64,000 bases of DNA from an uncultured Draconibacterium sp. (lineage in GTDB: Bacteria; Bacteroidota; Bacteroidia; Bacteroidales; Prolixibacteraceae), in NCBI GenBank assembly GCA_947492175.1, contig CANLMQ010000004.1:170315-234314 (forward strand), read 5' to 3'. Positions 20,493 through 28,718 of this stretch are shown piece after piece; position 1 is the first letter of the stretch; the number at the start of each line of letters is the position of its first letter. The notes under the pieces are model-generated. The model saw only the letters and a list, made by a program, of their open reading frames with translations. It was not told the origin of the DNA and did no database searches. Both the position numbers and the translations under genes were made by a program.

Positions 20493-21134
20493 TTAATAAA
20501 ATGTTGCTTCCAGCATTTGGCACAAAGCATGATAAACGGGCAAGTGCAATTCCTGCACCTGATAAGTTTCTGTGGCATCAACATGAATCACTACATGGCA
20601 ATTCTCATTTAGTTTTCCGCCATGCCTGCCCGACAAGCCAATTGTTTTCATGCCCTTCGCGTTTGCGGTAATTACAGCATTTATCACATTTTTTGCATTT
20701 CCCGAAGTTGATATTCCGATTAATACATCTCCCGGATTTCCATAACCAACAACCTGCTGGGCATAAATAAGGTCAGCATCCACATCATTCGAAAAGGCTG
20801 TATTTAACGCAGCATGGCTAGTCAGTGCAATTGCAGGAAGAGCACCTTCCAGGTTGGTTGCCAGATAAGAACCATGCTCTTGCGACGTTGCAATCAATTC
20901 TTCTGATAAATGAGACGATAAGGGTCGTTTCTTCGTAAAACTTTTCATCAACTCTCCTACAATATGTTCTGCATCGGAAGCGCTACCACCATTTCCGCAC
21001 ACCAAAAGCTTTCCTTCCTGAGCATAGCTATCTCTGATCAACTCAAATGCTTGAAATATTTCGGATTTGGAAGCCTCCAAGACAGGATAACGGGCAATTA
21101 AATTTTCCAGAATTTGATTCGTATCCATTGTCAT
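20493..21134 (-). CDS. SIS-domain phosphosugar isomerase, GmhA-like
   Basis: This 213-residue protein has one SIS domain. The phosphate-binding loop CGNGGSASDAEHIVGEL (about 47-63), GISTSGNAKNV and the C-terminal YQVQELHLPVYH with its conserved His match sedoheptulose-7-phosphate isomerase (GmhA)-type enzymes. In heptose synthesis GmhA makes heptose 7-phosphate. Inside a PUL beside a ROK kinase it could instead isomerise a phosphorylated sugar from the degraded glycan. It overlaps no neighbour but sits 6 bp after the ROK gene, so the two are surely co-transcribed. Confidence 0.82.
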   Translation of the reverse strand: MTMDTNQILENLIARYPVLEASKSEIFQAFELIRDSYAQEGKLLVCGNGGSASDAEHIVGELMKSFTKKRPLSSHLSEELIATSQEHGSYLATNLEGALPAIALTSHAALNTAFSNDVDADLIYAQQVVGYGNPGDVLIGISTSGNAKNVINAVITANAKGMKTIGLSGRHGGKLNENCHVVIHVDATETYQVQELHLPVYHALCQMLEATFY

Positions 21135-21140
21135 CTGCTA

Positions 21141-22118
21141 TTAATTGGTTCTGTTTATTCCATCGATTGCCACACTTAAACTGGCAAAATCGCCAACCTT
21201 GTCACCCAATTCGGCAGGCACAATTTTGCATACTTTCCAGGCTGGCTCTAAAGCTTCTTTTTCAATCACACTGTTGCAAACAGCATCAAAAAGATGGGGA
21301 TTTCGGGCGTATACACTGCCAATAACAATGCGTTGCGGATTTAAAACATCAATTAAAATAGACAATCCAATACCGAGATACTTCGCCGATTTTTCAAATG
21401 CGGCAACTGCGGTTTCATCACCCTCTGCTGCTGCCATAGCCACATCTTTGCTGGTAATACTCCCAACGGTTTCAATACTATCGCAAAAAGAAACACTCTC
21501 TCCTTTTTCCAATTTTTCAATCACCATTGTCTGAGCCATTCGAGCAATTCCGGCGCCGCTGCAAAATCCTTCAAACGAACCTTTCTTTCCGTAAGCTTCC
21601 GGGCCATCTTCATCTAATCGGATATGTCCAATCTCGCCGGCCAAATCGTTTGTGCCTGCATATAGTTTTCCATCCAAAATTAAGCCGGCGCCCAGACCAG
21701 TCCCAAAAGTCAGGAAAATCATATTTTCCGTTCCTTTTCCTGCCCCGAATTTCCACTCGGCCAAAGCACAGGCATTGGCATCATTCTGAAGAAATACAGG
21801 GACATTAAATTTATATTTGAATAGGCCACAAATTGGAATATTATCCCACCCAGGCAGGTTTGGAGGCGATTGTATAATACCCGTTTTACTATCTAACGGC
21901 CCTCCACAACTAATACCAATACTTACAAGCCGGTATTCTTTTAGTTGACTAACAACCTCAGTTGCCTTTTCTAAAAGTTTGGAAATTGCATAATCCTGCC
22001 CCTTGTTCGTATTAGTATCAAACTGAATTCTTTCGAGAATTTCCATACTTTCGGTGCCCGCAATAACAGCACATTTAGTTCCGCCGATATCAATTCCCAG
22101 ATAATATTGTTTTTCCAT
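21141..22118 (-). CDS. ROK-family sugar kinase without the zinc motif
   Basis: This 325-residue cytoplasmic protein opens with YLGIDIGGTKCAVI (ATP phosphate 1 motif). It has LQNDANACALAEW with the catalytic Asp, and GTGLGAGLILDGKLYAG. The usual ROK zinc cluster (CxCGxxGCxE after the EIGH motif) is absent: EIGHIRLDEDGPEAYGKKGSFEGFCSGAG follows instead. Such zinc-less ROK proteins are common in Bacteroidota. It probably phosphorylates a hexose or amino sugar imported by the MFS carrier upstream, passing it to the SIS isomerase. There is no helix-turn-helix, so it is not a ROK repressor. Confidence 0.85.
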   Translation of the reverse strand: MEKQYYLGIDIGGTKCAVIAGTESMEILERIQFDTNTNKGQDYAISKLLEKATEVVSQLKEYRLVSIGISCGGPLDSKTGIIQSPPNLPGWDNIPICGLFKYKFNVPVFLQNDANACALAEWKFGAGKGTENMIFLTFGTGLGAGLILDGKLYAGTNDLAGEIGHIRLDEDGPEAYGKKGSFEGFCSGAGIARMAQTMVIEKLEKGESVSFCDSIETVGSITSKDVAMAAAEGDETAVAAFEKSAKYLGIGLSILIDVLNPQRIVIGSVYARNPHLFDAVCNSVIEKEALEPAWKVCKIVPAELGDKVGDFASLSVAIDGINRTN

Positions 22119-22130
22119 TAGTAATATTGT

Positions 22131-24497
22131 TTAGTTCTTATTTTCGTTTAGTTTTTTTGCACTACTCAATTTAATCTTTGGTTTTGGTTGTGTAAGAACA
22201 GAATGCCTAAAAAAAACATAATAGCCAGATTCACTACACCCTACGAAATCGGGTCTTCCATCTTTGTCCCAGTCAATTACACTTGGTTGAAATCCATGAT
22301 CTGAAAAGATAATTGGCTCACCCCAGCGTTTCAACACTTCCGGGCGTTTAAAAACAGGCTTTGTTTTCGAACCTACATTTTTAAGTACATATAAACTGTA
22401 TTTGTTGCCAAAGAGGTTTTGGGTCATGATAATATCAAACAACCCATCACCATCCCAATCACAGTCTCGAATTTTTACATATTTATTTCCATCTTCCAAA
22501 ATAGGAGAGCCATTATTAAAATAAAGTTGTTGACCTTTTTTAAGGGCAAGTTCACCTGCTTCATTTTTATAACGCTCATAAAGGACCAAATTCTTCACCC
22601 CATTTAAACCAATTATATCAGTTAGCCCATCTCCAGTATAATCTGCCAGGGCAAGCCTTGTCCTAAAATAGAATGGGCTGGCTTTTTCCTTTGGATATGT
22701 ATCATCAATGGTTTTTAAACGGGTCTTTTCCAGTAATTCTTTGGAGTCAGTATATCCATCTGGTAAAATTTGTTTTTGTTCACCGAATTTGGGATTTCCT
22801 TTTGTACCAATATTTTGAAACCAAAATACACGGTTGGTTTCGTTGGGAACTACCATGTCGAAAAGCCCATCTTCATTCCAATCAACACAGGCCACAGAGG
22901 GGTATCCCATTGCACCATGCCAGTGTTGTCCACCAAATACCCCATCACGATAAATCCTAATAGTTTTCCCATTTGCTTCAATCCATCTAGGAGCTTCAAA
23001 TTTGGGGTATTCATCAGTGCCAGTATTTTCATATAAATGAATTCTTCCCCATGCTTCACCAGCCAATAAATCCATATCTCCATCTTCATCCCAGTCTTTC
23101 CATTCTGGTTTTTCCTGGTGCCCTCCAACAAGAGGGCCATTAACATGACTCAAACTTCCATCCTGGCTAAAATGTGGTTTTCCATCTTTTATTGAACGTT
23201 TGAAAAGGATATTTTCATCATCACTCATTAAACCTTCACGATCTTGCCACTGTGCCCATCTGTATCCTTTTTGATCTGCCGGGATATCTTCAAAATTTCC
23301 CATTTTTTGGAAAACAGGTATATTACCCCCCATATTTTTAAACAAAAAAACAGTTGCTGGTTTGAGGTACTGATTGTTGCCAATGATATCAATTTTACCA
23401 TCCATATCAACATCACCGAACGAAAGATTATAGGCACTGGCCATACAAAAAACAGAATCTCCATCAGTTGTTTTTAACATTATAGGTTCTGAAAGTTCTG
23501 GTATCCCATTAGCATCAGGTCCAATGTTTTTATAAAAATAAACCAATATTGGCCGAATTGAAGTTGGGTTTAAAGTCCGTATACCTAACAAATCAATATC
23601 GCCATCGCCATCTATATCTTGAGCATCAACTGCAGGGATATAGCTATTCTCGATAATTGGTCTAGCTGAATATTGTTTTACTTCCCTTAATATGGGTAGC
23701 CCATTTTTATCTTTTCCTGTATTTTTTAGAAATGAAAAATGTGGATGCCTGACTGATACTAAAAGTAAATCAAGTAAATTATCGGAATCCCATTTAACAG
23801 GCTTCACCCAATTATAGCGTAAACTTATTGGTACAAGTGAATCCGTTGCAGCATTTAGAGGATGATAATGTAAACGTGAATGAAAACGAGTTTTAATTCC
23901 TTTCTCTGAATTATCAAGACCTTTATAGTAGAAAATACCATCATAATCCCATCCAAACCTTTCACTATAATGGTTTATTGAAAATGCATCAGTTAACCCA
24001 TCTTCATCATAATCAACCAGGAGATTCGCCGACATTGAAATCAAAGGTGCCGGGGAATTTGTATTAAACATTAACTCATCACCCACGCCAATGGCTGGAA
24101 TATAATCAGGTTGAGCTCTGGATGTTTTGCCATATGTATCAAACTGAATTCTATATTCTGTCATCTGAGGATCTTTTACTACCCACCAAACTTTTCCTTT
24201 AGCGTGATATTTTAAATGTTCTGACAGTCTAAAATCAACAGGATTAAATTCTCCATTTTGTGGATCTTTCCCTTCAACGGAAACAGCTAACCGGTCGAAT
24301 TCTCCCTCAACTCCCAGTTGGTCCAGATAATATGAAAAATCTATTTCTGCTTCACAAGGAATATTGGGTGCGGTTAGAGATGATTGTTCCACTGTAGCTG
24401 CAATGTAAAACCGTGATTCTAACTCACGTTCAGAAGAACACGACAATACCAGAATTGCACAAAAGAACAGCACAGGTATTTTAGAGTATTCTTTCAT
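22131..24497 (-). CDS. FG-GAP/VCBS-repeat lipoprotein
   Basis: From the ATG at 24497 (MKEYSKIPV) the protein is about 788 residues and has a clear lipobox LVLSC. At least eight Ca2+-binding-like FG-GAP repeats are visible: DYDEDGLTD, DIDGDGDID, DVDMDGKID, DWDEDGDMD, DWNEDGLFD, DYTGDGLTD, DWDGDGLFD and DWDKDGRPD. These should fold into a beta-propeller displayed on the outer membrane. No catalytic site is recognisable. A glycan-binding role or an uncharacterised lyase/hydrolase activity is possible. It sits between MFS and ROK genes in the PUL. Confidence 0.8.
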   Translation of the reverse strand: MKEYSKIPVLFFCAILVLSCSSERELESRFYIAATVEQSSLTAPNIPCEAEIDFSYYLDQLGVEGEFDRLAVSVEGKDPQNGEFNPVDFRLSEHLKYHAKGKVWWVVKDPQMTEYRIQFDTYGKTSRAQPDYIPAIGVGDELMFNTNSPAPLISMSANLLVDYDEDGLTDAFSINHYSERFGWDYDGIFYYKGLDNSEKGIKTRFHSRLHYHPLNAATDSLVPISLRYNWVKPVKWDSDNLLDLLLVSVRHPHFSFLKNTGKDKNGLPILREVKQYSARPIIENSYIPAVDAQDIDGDGDIDLLGIRTLNPTSIRPILVYFYKNIGPDANGIPELSEPIMLKTTDGDSVFCMASAYNLSFGDVDMDGKIDIIGNNQYLKPATVFLFKNMGGNIPVFQKMGNFEDIPADQKGYRWAQWQDREGLMSDDENILFKRSIKDGKPHFSQDGSLSHVNGPLVGGHQEKPEWKDWDEDGDMDLLAGEAWGRIHLYENTGTDEYPKFEAPRWIEANGKTIRIYRDGVFGGQHWHGAMGYPSVACVDWNEDGLFDMVVPNETNRVFWFQNIGTKGNPKFGEQKQILPDGYTDSKELLEKTRLKTIDDTYPKEKASPFYFRTRLALADYTGDGLTDIIGLNGVKNLVLYERYKNEAGELALKKGQQLYFNNGSPILEDGNKYVKIRDCDWDGDGLFDIIMTQNLFGNKYSLYVLKNVGSKTKPVFKRPEVLKRWGEPIIFSDHGFQPSVIDWDKDGRPDFVGCSESGYYVFFRHSVLTQPKPKIKLSSAKKLNENKN

Positions 24498-24562
24498 GAT
24501 TTCCAAATAGTCCTCACTTAAAAAGCTGTTTATTCTCATTGGAAAATCTTCTAATAAATACT

Positions 24563-25720
24563 TTATTTTAAAGCTTTCTGAGCATAAATCCCTATTACCA
24601 GTAAGTACAGCATAACTACCAGCAATACGAAGAAACTTGGTACCACACCAAAAGTTGAGCTCACAAAACCCATTACCGGAGGGATAAATGCTCCACCGGC
24701 AACTGCCATAATCATGAGACCTGAAATTTCGTTTACACGGGAAGGCAATTTAGCCACAGCAATGGCAAATATCAGCGGGAACAGGTTTGCCGAGCCCAGG
24801 CCAATCATAAAAATGCTGATTCGGGCCAACATGGCGTTGGGTGACAGAATCATGCCTAAAAGGCTTATTAATGCTACAACCGTTGTTATTAAAAGGAATT
24901 TTTTTGCCGAAATCCAATTTAATAATACAGCTCCTAAAAAGCGGCCAATCATTAAAGCCGTAAAATAAATACTAATTCCCAATGAAGCATTCTCGAGTGA
25001 TAAATCAAACCGGTTTTGCAAGAAGTTTGCAATGTTTGAATTCATACCTACATCTGCTCCAACTGTAACAAAAATCCCCAATACCAATAATAAAATGAAC
25101 TTGTCTTTAAGCAGCGAAAAACATGTTTTAAATGTAGCAACTGTTTCGTTGCTACGGGCCTCTTCAATTCTGGTAAAATAAAGCCACAAAATAGAAATTA
25201 AAGAAGTTAGTGCATAAACAATAAAAACCAGTTTCCAATTACCAAATTTTGCCGCCATAAAAGTTGTAATAATCGGACCTAAAAGAGAGCAGATGGCTTT
25301 TATAAACTGGGCAAGGCTCAAACTACTTGCGTATTTTTCTTTTGGAACAACATCGTGCAACAGTGGATTTGCAGCAACCTGAACAATAGTATTTCCAATT
25401 CCAAGAAAAACAAATGCAGTTAACATTACTGGGTAACTGTAATGAATAAAAGGAATTAACATACCTACAGCGGTAATTGCCATCCCAATATTCAGCAGCA
25501 CTTTTTTTCCAAAACGTTCAATCAGCAGACCTGTTGGAACCGAAAGAAAGAAAAACCACATCAATGCCATCGATGGAAGAAATTGTGCGACTTTGTCTGA
25601 TAAACTAAAATCGTATTTTACATAGCCAGTTGCTACTCCTACTATGTCCACAAATCCCATTACAATGAAGGACATAAATACCGGCAAAGCCAGTTTGGGG
25701 TTTATTTTTGAATTAATCAT
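24563..25720 (-). CDS. MFS sugar transporter (FHS/FucP-like)
   Basis: This 385-residue protein has about 12 membrane helices. It carries the MFS loop signature in GLLIERFGKKVLLNIG and the FucP-like stretch ANPLLHDVVPKEKYASSLSLAQFIKAI. Relatives in the fucose-galactose-hexuronate symporter family import monosaccharides with protons. It should move sugars released by the PUL enzymes across the inner membrane. It follows the first beta-helix gene by 18 bp and precedes the FG-GAP gene by about 65 bp. Confidence 0.87.
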   Translation of the reverse strand: MINSKINPKLALPVFMSFIVMGFVDIVGVATGYVKYDFSLSDKVAQFLPSMALMWFFFLSVPTGLLIERFGKKVLLNIGMAITAVGMLIPFIHYSYPVMLTAFVFLGIGNTIVQVAANPLLHDVVPKEKYASSLSLAQFIKAICSLLGPIITTFMAAKFGNWKLVFIVYALTSLISILWLYFTRIEEARSNETVATFKTCFSLLKDKFILLLVLGIFVTVGADVGMNSNIANFLQNRFDLSLENASLGISIYFTALMIGRFLGAVLLNWISAKKFLLITTVVALISLLGMILSPNAMLARISIFMIGLGSANLFPLIFAIAVAKLPSRVNEISGLMIMAVAGGAFIPPVMGFVSSTFGVVPSFFVLLVVMLYLLVIGIYAQKALK

Positions 25721-25738
25721 AGTTAGTTGCTTTATTGA

Positions 25739-27250
25739 TTATTTTTTTAGTCCGGTCAAATCAGATTCAAAATTAACCGTTCCTGTTCCTTCAATAATTT
25801 TGGCAGAAAAATTATTTCCCAGATCAATATTTGAAGAAGTTTTCAGTTCAATTTCCTTTCCTTTTCCTAAGTTTTCTAGAAGAACCATCTCGCCATCATG
25901 GTCGAAAATGCAGCCGTGAATATTGATGTATGTTTTTCCAAATTCTGATATTGTGTTCGACCTTAAATATTCTGGATACACCTCATTTCCATAAAAGCTA
26001 AAAACCTTATTTTTAAGTCTGGAGTTAGTAATGGTAATCATATTAACAGGTGTTGTAACCTGTACTACCGGAATATCCTTTTCATATAAAACTTTGATAT
26101 TATCAAAAACGATATTTTCCTGAACAGGAATTTCAGCCCCAGGGTAATACGATCGATTGAATCTTCCCATGTCGAATTGTATTGAAAATGGGATCCTTGG
26201 TTTCTCCAACTGAATGTTTCTGAAAATAACGTTTCTTACACCAGCGGTATAGGAAATTATTTCCTGCGTCATCACCCACGTAATTCCATCAAGTACTTTT
26301 GTTCCACTTTCGAAGTCGGGTCTTGTTACCGATTCGTAAAGTGTGGCATCAGCAGGCATTTTTACCCGGTATATCCTCCCGTTTGAAACCACTGCATCCG
26401 ACTGCTGCACTTTCATTCCTTTTTGCCAGTCGATCCAGGCACCGGCAAGCATCCGGCAGAAAAAACCAACTGTTTTTTCCTGGTTCAAATCATAACAGTT
26501 TTCAATTATTCCGTCTTCAATCCAGCCCATTTCAGGATTCGATGTTGAATAGTCCTGCGCATTTAATGCAATGGCATCGTCGAAGGTTTGAAACACACCA
26601 TCCCTGATGGTAAATCGTTTCCCTGGCCCAAAATGGATTCCATCTTTCTGCCCTTTTATAATTACATCTTCGATAATTACATCTTCGAACCGGCTTATCT
26701 GTACGCAAAACTGGCACCCCGTTAAATCGTAACAGCGAAAACCTTTTAATTTGAAATCTTTCACATAAGAAAAGCCCAATACTCCCCGTAATCCCAGAAT
26801 CAGATCGGAACAGTTATCAACTCCGTTTACAATAACATGTAATCCTTCAATGGTAATGTTCTCGTTATATGTTCTGCTTAGAGCTCCTTTATTGATAAAA
26901 ACCTGAGCATAGCGTCCCTGTTCATCCACTTTTTTCAGGAATACTCCTTTGCCAAATATTATTTCTGTATTACTCCCCACATATAGAGTCGAGGCTATTT
27001 TGTAGGTTCCGGGTTGCGAAACCACAATTGTACCACCCAGATCAAGAGCATTTTGCATTGCCGTGACATTCTCTAAACCGGTTGATTCCGGCGAAAAACC
27101 AAATGAAGCAGCATTAGTAAAACCTACTGTTTCTTCCGGATTTTTAATACTACTCGATTTATCTTTTGAGAATGCACCAAATGATGTCACAAGAAACAGT
27201 GCAACAAATAGCAGCAATGCTTTTTTACTTTTAAACTTATTCATAATCAT
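25739..27250 (-). CDS. Secreted right-handed beta-helix protein (copy 1)
   Basis: This 503-residue protein has an N-terminal signal peptide (after MNKFKSKKALLLFV). The opening FGFSPESTGLENVTAMQNALDLGGTIVV is the usual first turn of a pectin-lyase-like parallel beta-helix (compare GH28, PL and epimerase families). Further turns include DVIIEDVIIKGQKDGIHFGPGKRFTI and FQTFDDAIALNAQDYSTSNP. The DDAIAL segment recalls the catalytic Asp pair of GH28, but other GH28 motifs are not evident. Most residues are identical to the neighbouring copy at 27254-28708. Glycan lyase, hydrolase or binding are all possible; the substrate is unknown. Confidence 0.78.
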   Translation of the reverse strand: MIMNKFKSKKALLLFVALFLVTSFGAFSKDKSSSIKNPEETVGFTNAASFGFSPESTGLENVTAMQNALDLGGTIVVSQPGTYKIASTLYVGSNTEIIFGKGVFLKKVDEQGRYAQVFINKGALSRTYNENITIEGLHVIVNGVDNCSDLILGLRGVLGFSYVKDFKLKGFRCYDLTGCQFCVQISRFEDVIIEDVIIKGQKDGIHFGPGKRFTIRDGVFQTFDDAIALNAQDYSTSNPEMGWIEDGIIENCYDLNQEKTVGFFCRMLAGAWIDWQKGMKVQQSDAVVSNGRIYRVKMPADATLYESVTRPDFESGTKVLDGITWVMTQEIISYTAGVRNVIFRNIQLEKPRIPFSIQFDMGRFNRSYYPGAEIPVQENIVFDNIKVLYEKDIPVVQVTTPVNMITITNSRLKNKVFSFYGNEVYPEYLRSNTISEFGKTYINIHGCIFDHDGEMVLLENLGKGKEIELKTSSNIDLGNNFSAKIIEGTGTVNFESDLTGLKK

Positions 27251-27253
27251 TAT

Positions 27254-28708
27254 CTATTTATTTTTCAGCCCGGTTAAATCAGATTGAACAGTTATTTTTC
27301 CACCGCCATCGATAATTTTTGCAGAGAAGTTTTTTCCCAATTCAATATTCGATGAAGTTTTTATCTCAACCTCTTTCCCTTTCGCCGTATTGTGCAGCAA
27401 TACCATTTCTCCATCGTGCTCGAAAATGCACCCATGAATATTGATGCTGGTCTTGTGATATTCTGACAGTGTGTTGGTTTTTAAATATTCAGGAAGAACT
27501 TCATTCCCGTAAATTGTAAACCCTTTATTTTTGAGCCGTGAGTTTGTAAGCGTAATCATATTTACCGGCGACGAAATTTGCACTAACGGAATATTTGCAT
27601 CGTACAGCACTTTTACATTGTCGAGAATAATGTTTTCCTGCACAGGTATTTCTGCTCCCGAGTAGTAGGAACGATTGTGTTTCCCCATATTAAATTCAAT
27701 GGAAAAAGGAACCCGTGGTTTTTCAAGCTGAATATTCCTGAAAATTACATTCCTGACTCCAGCTGTGTACGAAATAATATCCTGCGTCATCACCCAGGTA
27801 ATTCCGTCAAGTTCTTTAGTACCACTCTCAAAATCTGGTCTGGTCACCGATTCATAAAGAGTTTCGTCTGCCGGCATTTTTACCCGGTATATTTTCCCGT
27901 TCGAAACCACCGCATCCGACTGCTGCACTTTCATTCCTTTCTTCCAGTCAATCCAGCCACCGGCCAGCATCCGGCAGAAATAGCCCTGCATCTTTTCCTG
28001 ATTCAGGTCGTAACAATTCTCGATAATCCCATCTTCAATCCAGCCCAGTTCAGGATTCGAAGTTGAATAATCCTGGCCATTTAAAGCAATGGCATCATCC
28101 AAAGTTTGAAACACTGCATCACGGATGGTAAACCGTTTTCCGGGGCCAAAATGAATACCGTCTTTATCTCCTTTAATAATAACATCCTCAATAATGACAT
28201 CTTCGAACCGGCTTATCTGAACACCATACTGGCATCCGGTGAGGTCGTAACAGCGAAATCCTTTAAACTTTAAATCCTTTATATAGGAGAAGCCAATCAA
28301 TCCCCTTAAACCTAAAATCAGATCGGAACAATTGTCTACGCCATTTACAACAATATGCAAACCTTCAACTGTAATATGCTCGTTATAAGTTCGTGTAATG
28401 GCACCCTTGTTTAGTAGTATCTGTGCAAAAGAACCCTGCTCATCCACTTTTTTAAGGTAAACCCCTTTACCAAATACAAGTTCCGTATTGCTCCCGATAT
28501 AAAGTGTCGATGCGATTTTGTAGGTTCCCGGTTGCGAAACCACAATTGTCCCTCCCAAATCAAGGGCCTTTTGCATGGCAGCCACATTTTCCATTCCTGA
28601 AGCTTCGGGAGAGAACCCAAAATCCGAAGCATCGATAAAACCATTATTCCCGAAAACCGGATTAAAAATCAGAATTGTAATAATTGTAATTAGTAATATC
28701 TGTTTCAT
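27254..28708 (-). CDS. Secreted right-handed beta-helix protein (copy 2)
   Basis: This 484-residue tandem paralogue of the gene at 25739-27250 has a signal peptide ending near PVFGNNG. It shares nearly every helix turn with copy 1, including GTYKIASTLY, CSDLILGLRG, FEDVIIEDVIIKG, DDAIALNGQDYSTSNP and the C-terminal SDLTGLK. The two genes are only 3 bp apart. It diverges most in the signal region and in surface positions. This copy probably precedes copy 1 in one mRNA. Keeping two close copies suggests a dosage need or slightly different substrates. Confidence 0.78.
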   Translation of the reverse strand: MKQILLITIITILIFNPVFGNNGFIDASDFGFSPEASGMENVAAMQKALDLGGTIVVSQPGTYKIASTLYIGSNTELVFGKGVYLKKVDEQGSFAQILLNKGAITRTYNEHITVEGLHIVVNGVDNCSDLILGLRGLIGFSYIKDLKFKGFRCYDLTGCQYGVQISRFEDVIIEDVIIKGDKDGIHFGPGKRFTIRDAVFQTLDDAIALNGQDYSTSNPELGWIEDGIIENCYDLNQEKMQGYFCRMLAGGWIDWKKGMKVQQSDAVVSNGKIYRVKMPADETLYESVTRPDFESGTKELDGITWVMTQDIISYTAGVRNVIFRNIQLEKPRVPFSIEFNMGKHNRSYYSGAEIPVQENIILDNVKVLYDANIPLVQISSPVNMITLTNSRLKNKGFTIYGNEVLPEYLKTNTLSEYHKTSINIHGCIFEHDGEMVLLHNTAKGKEVEIKTSSNIELGKNFSAKIIDGGGKITVQSDLTGLKNK

Positions 28709-28718
28709 AAGTAATTCG

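Noticed and set aside
25739..28708. Direct repeat caused by an insertion sequence
   Set aside because: The similarity covers two complete genes with intact signal peptides and no transposase or terminal repeats, so it is a gene duplication.
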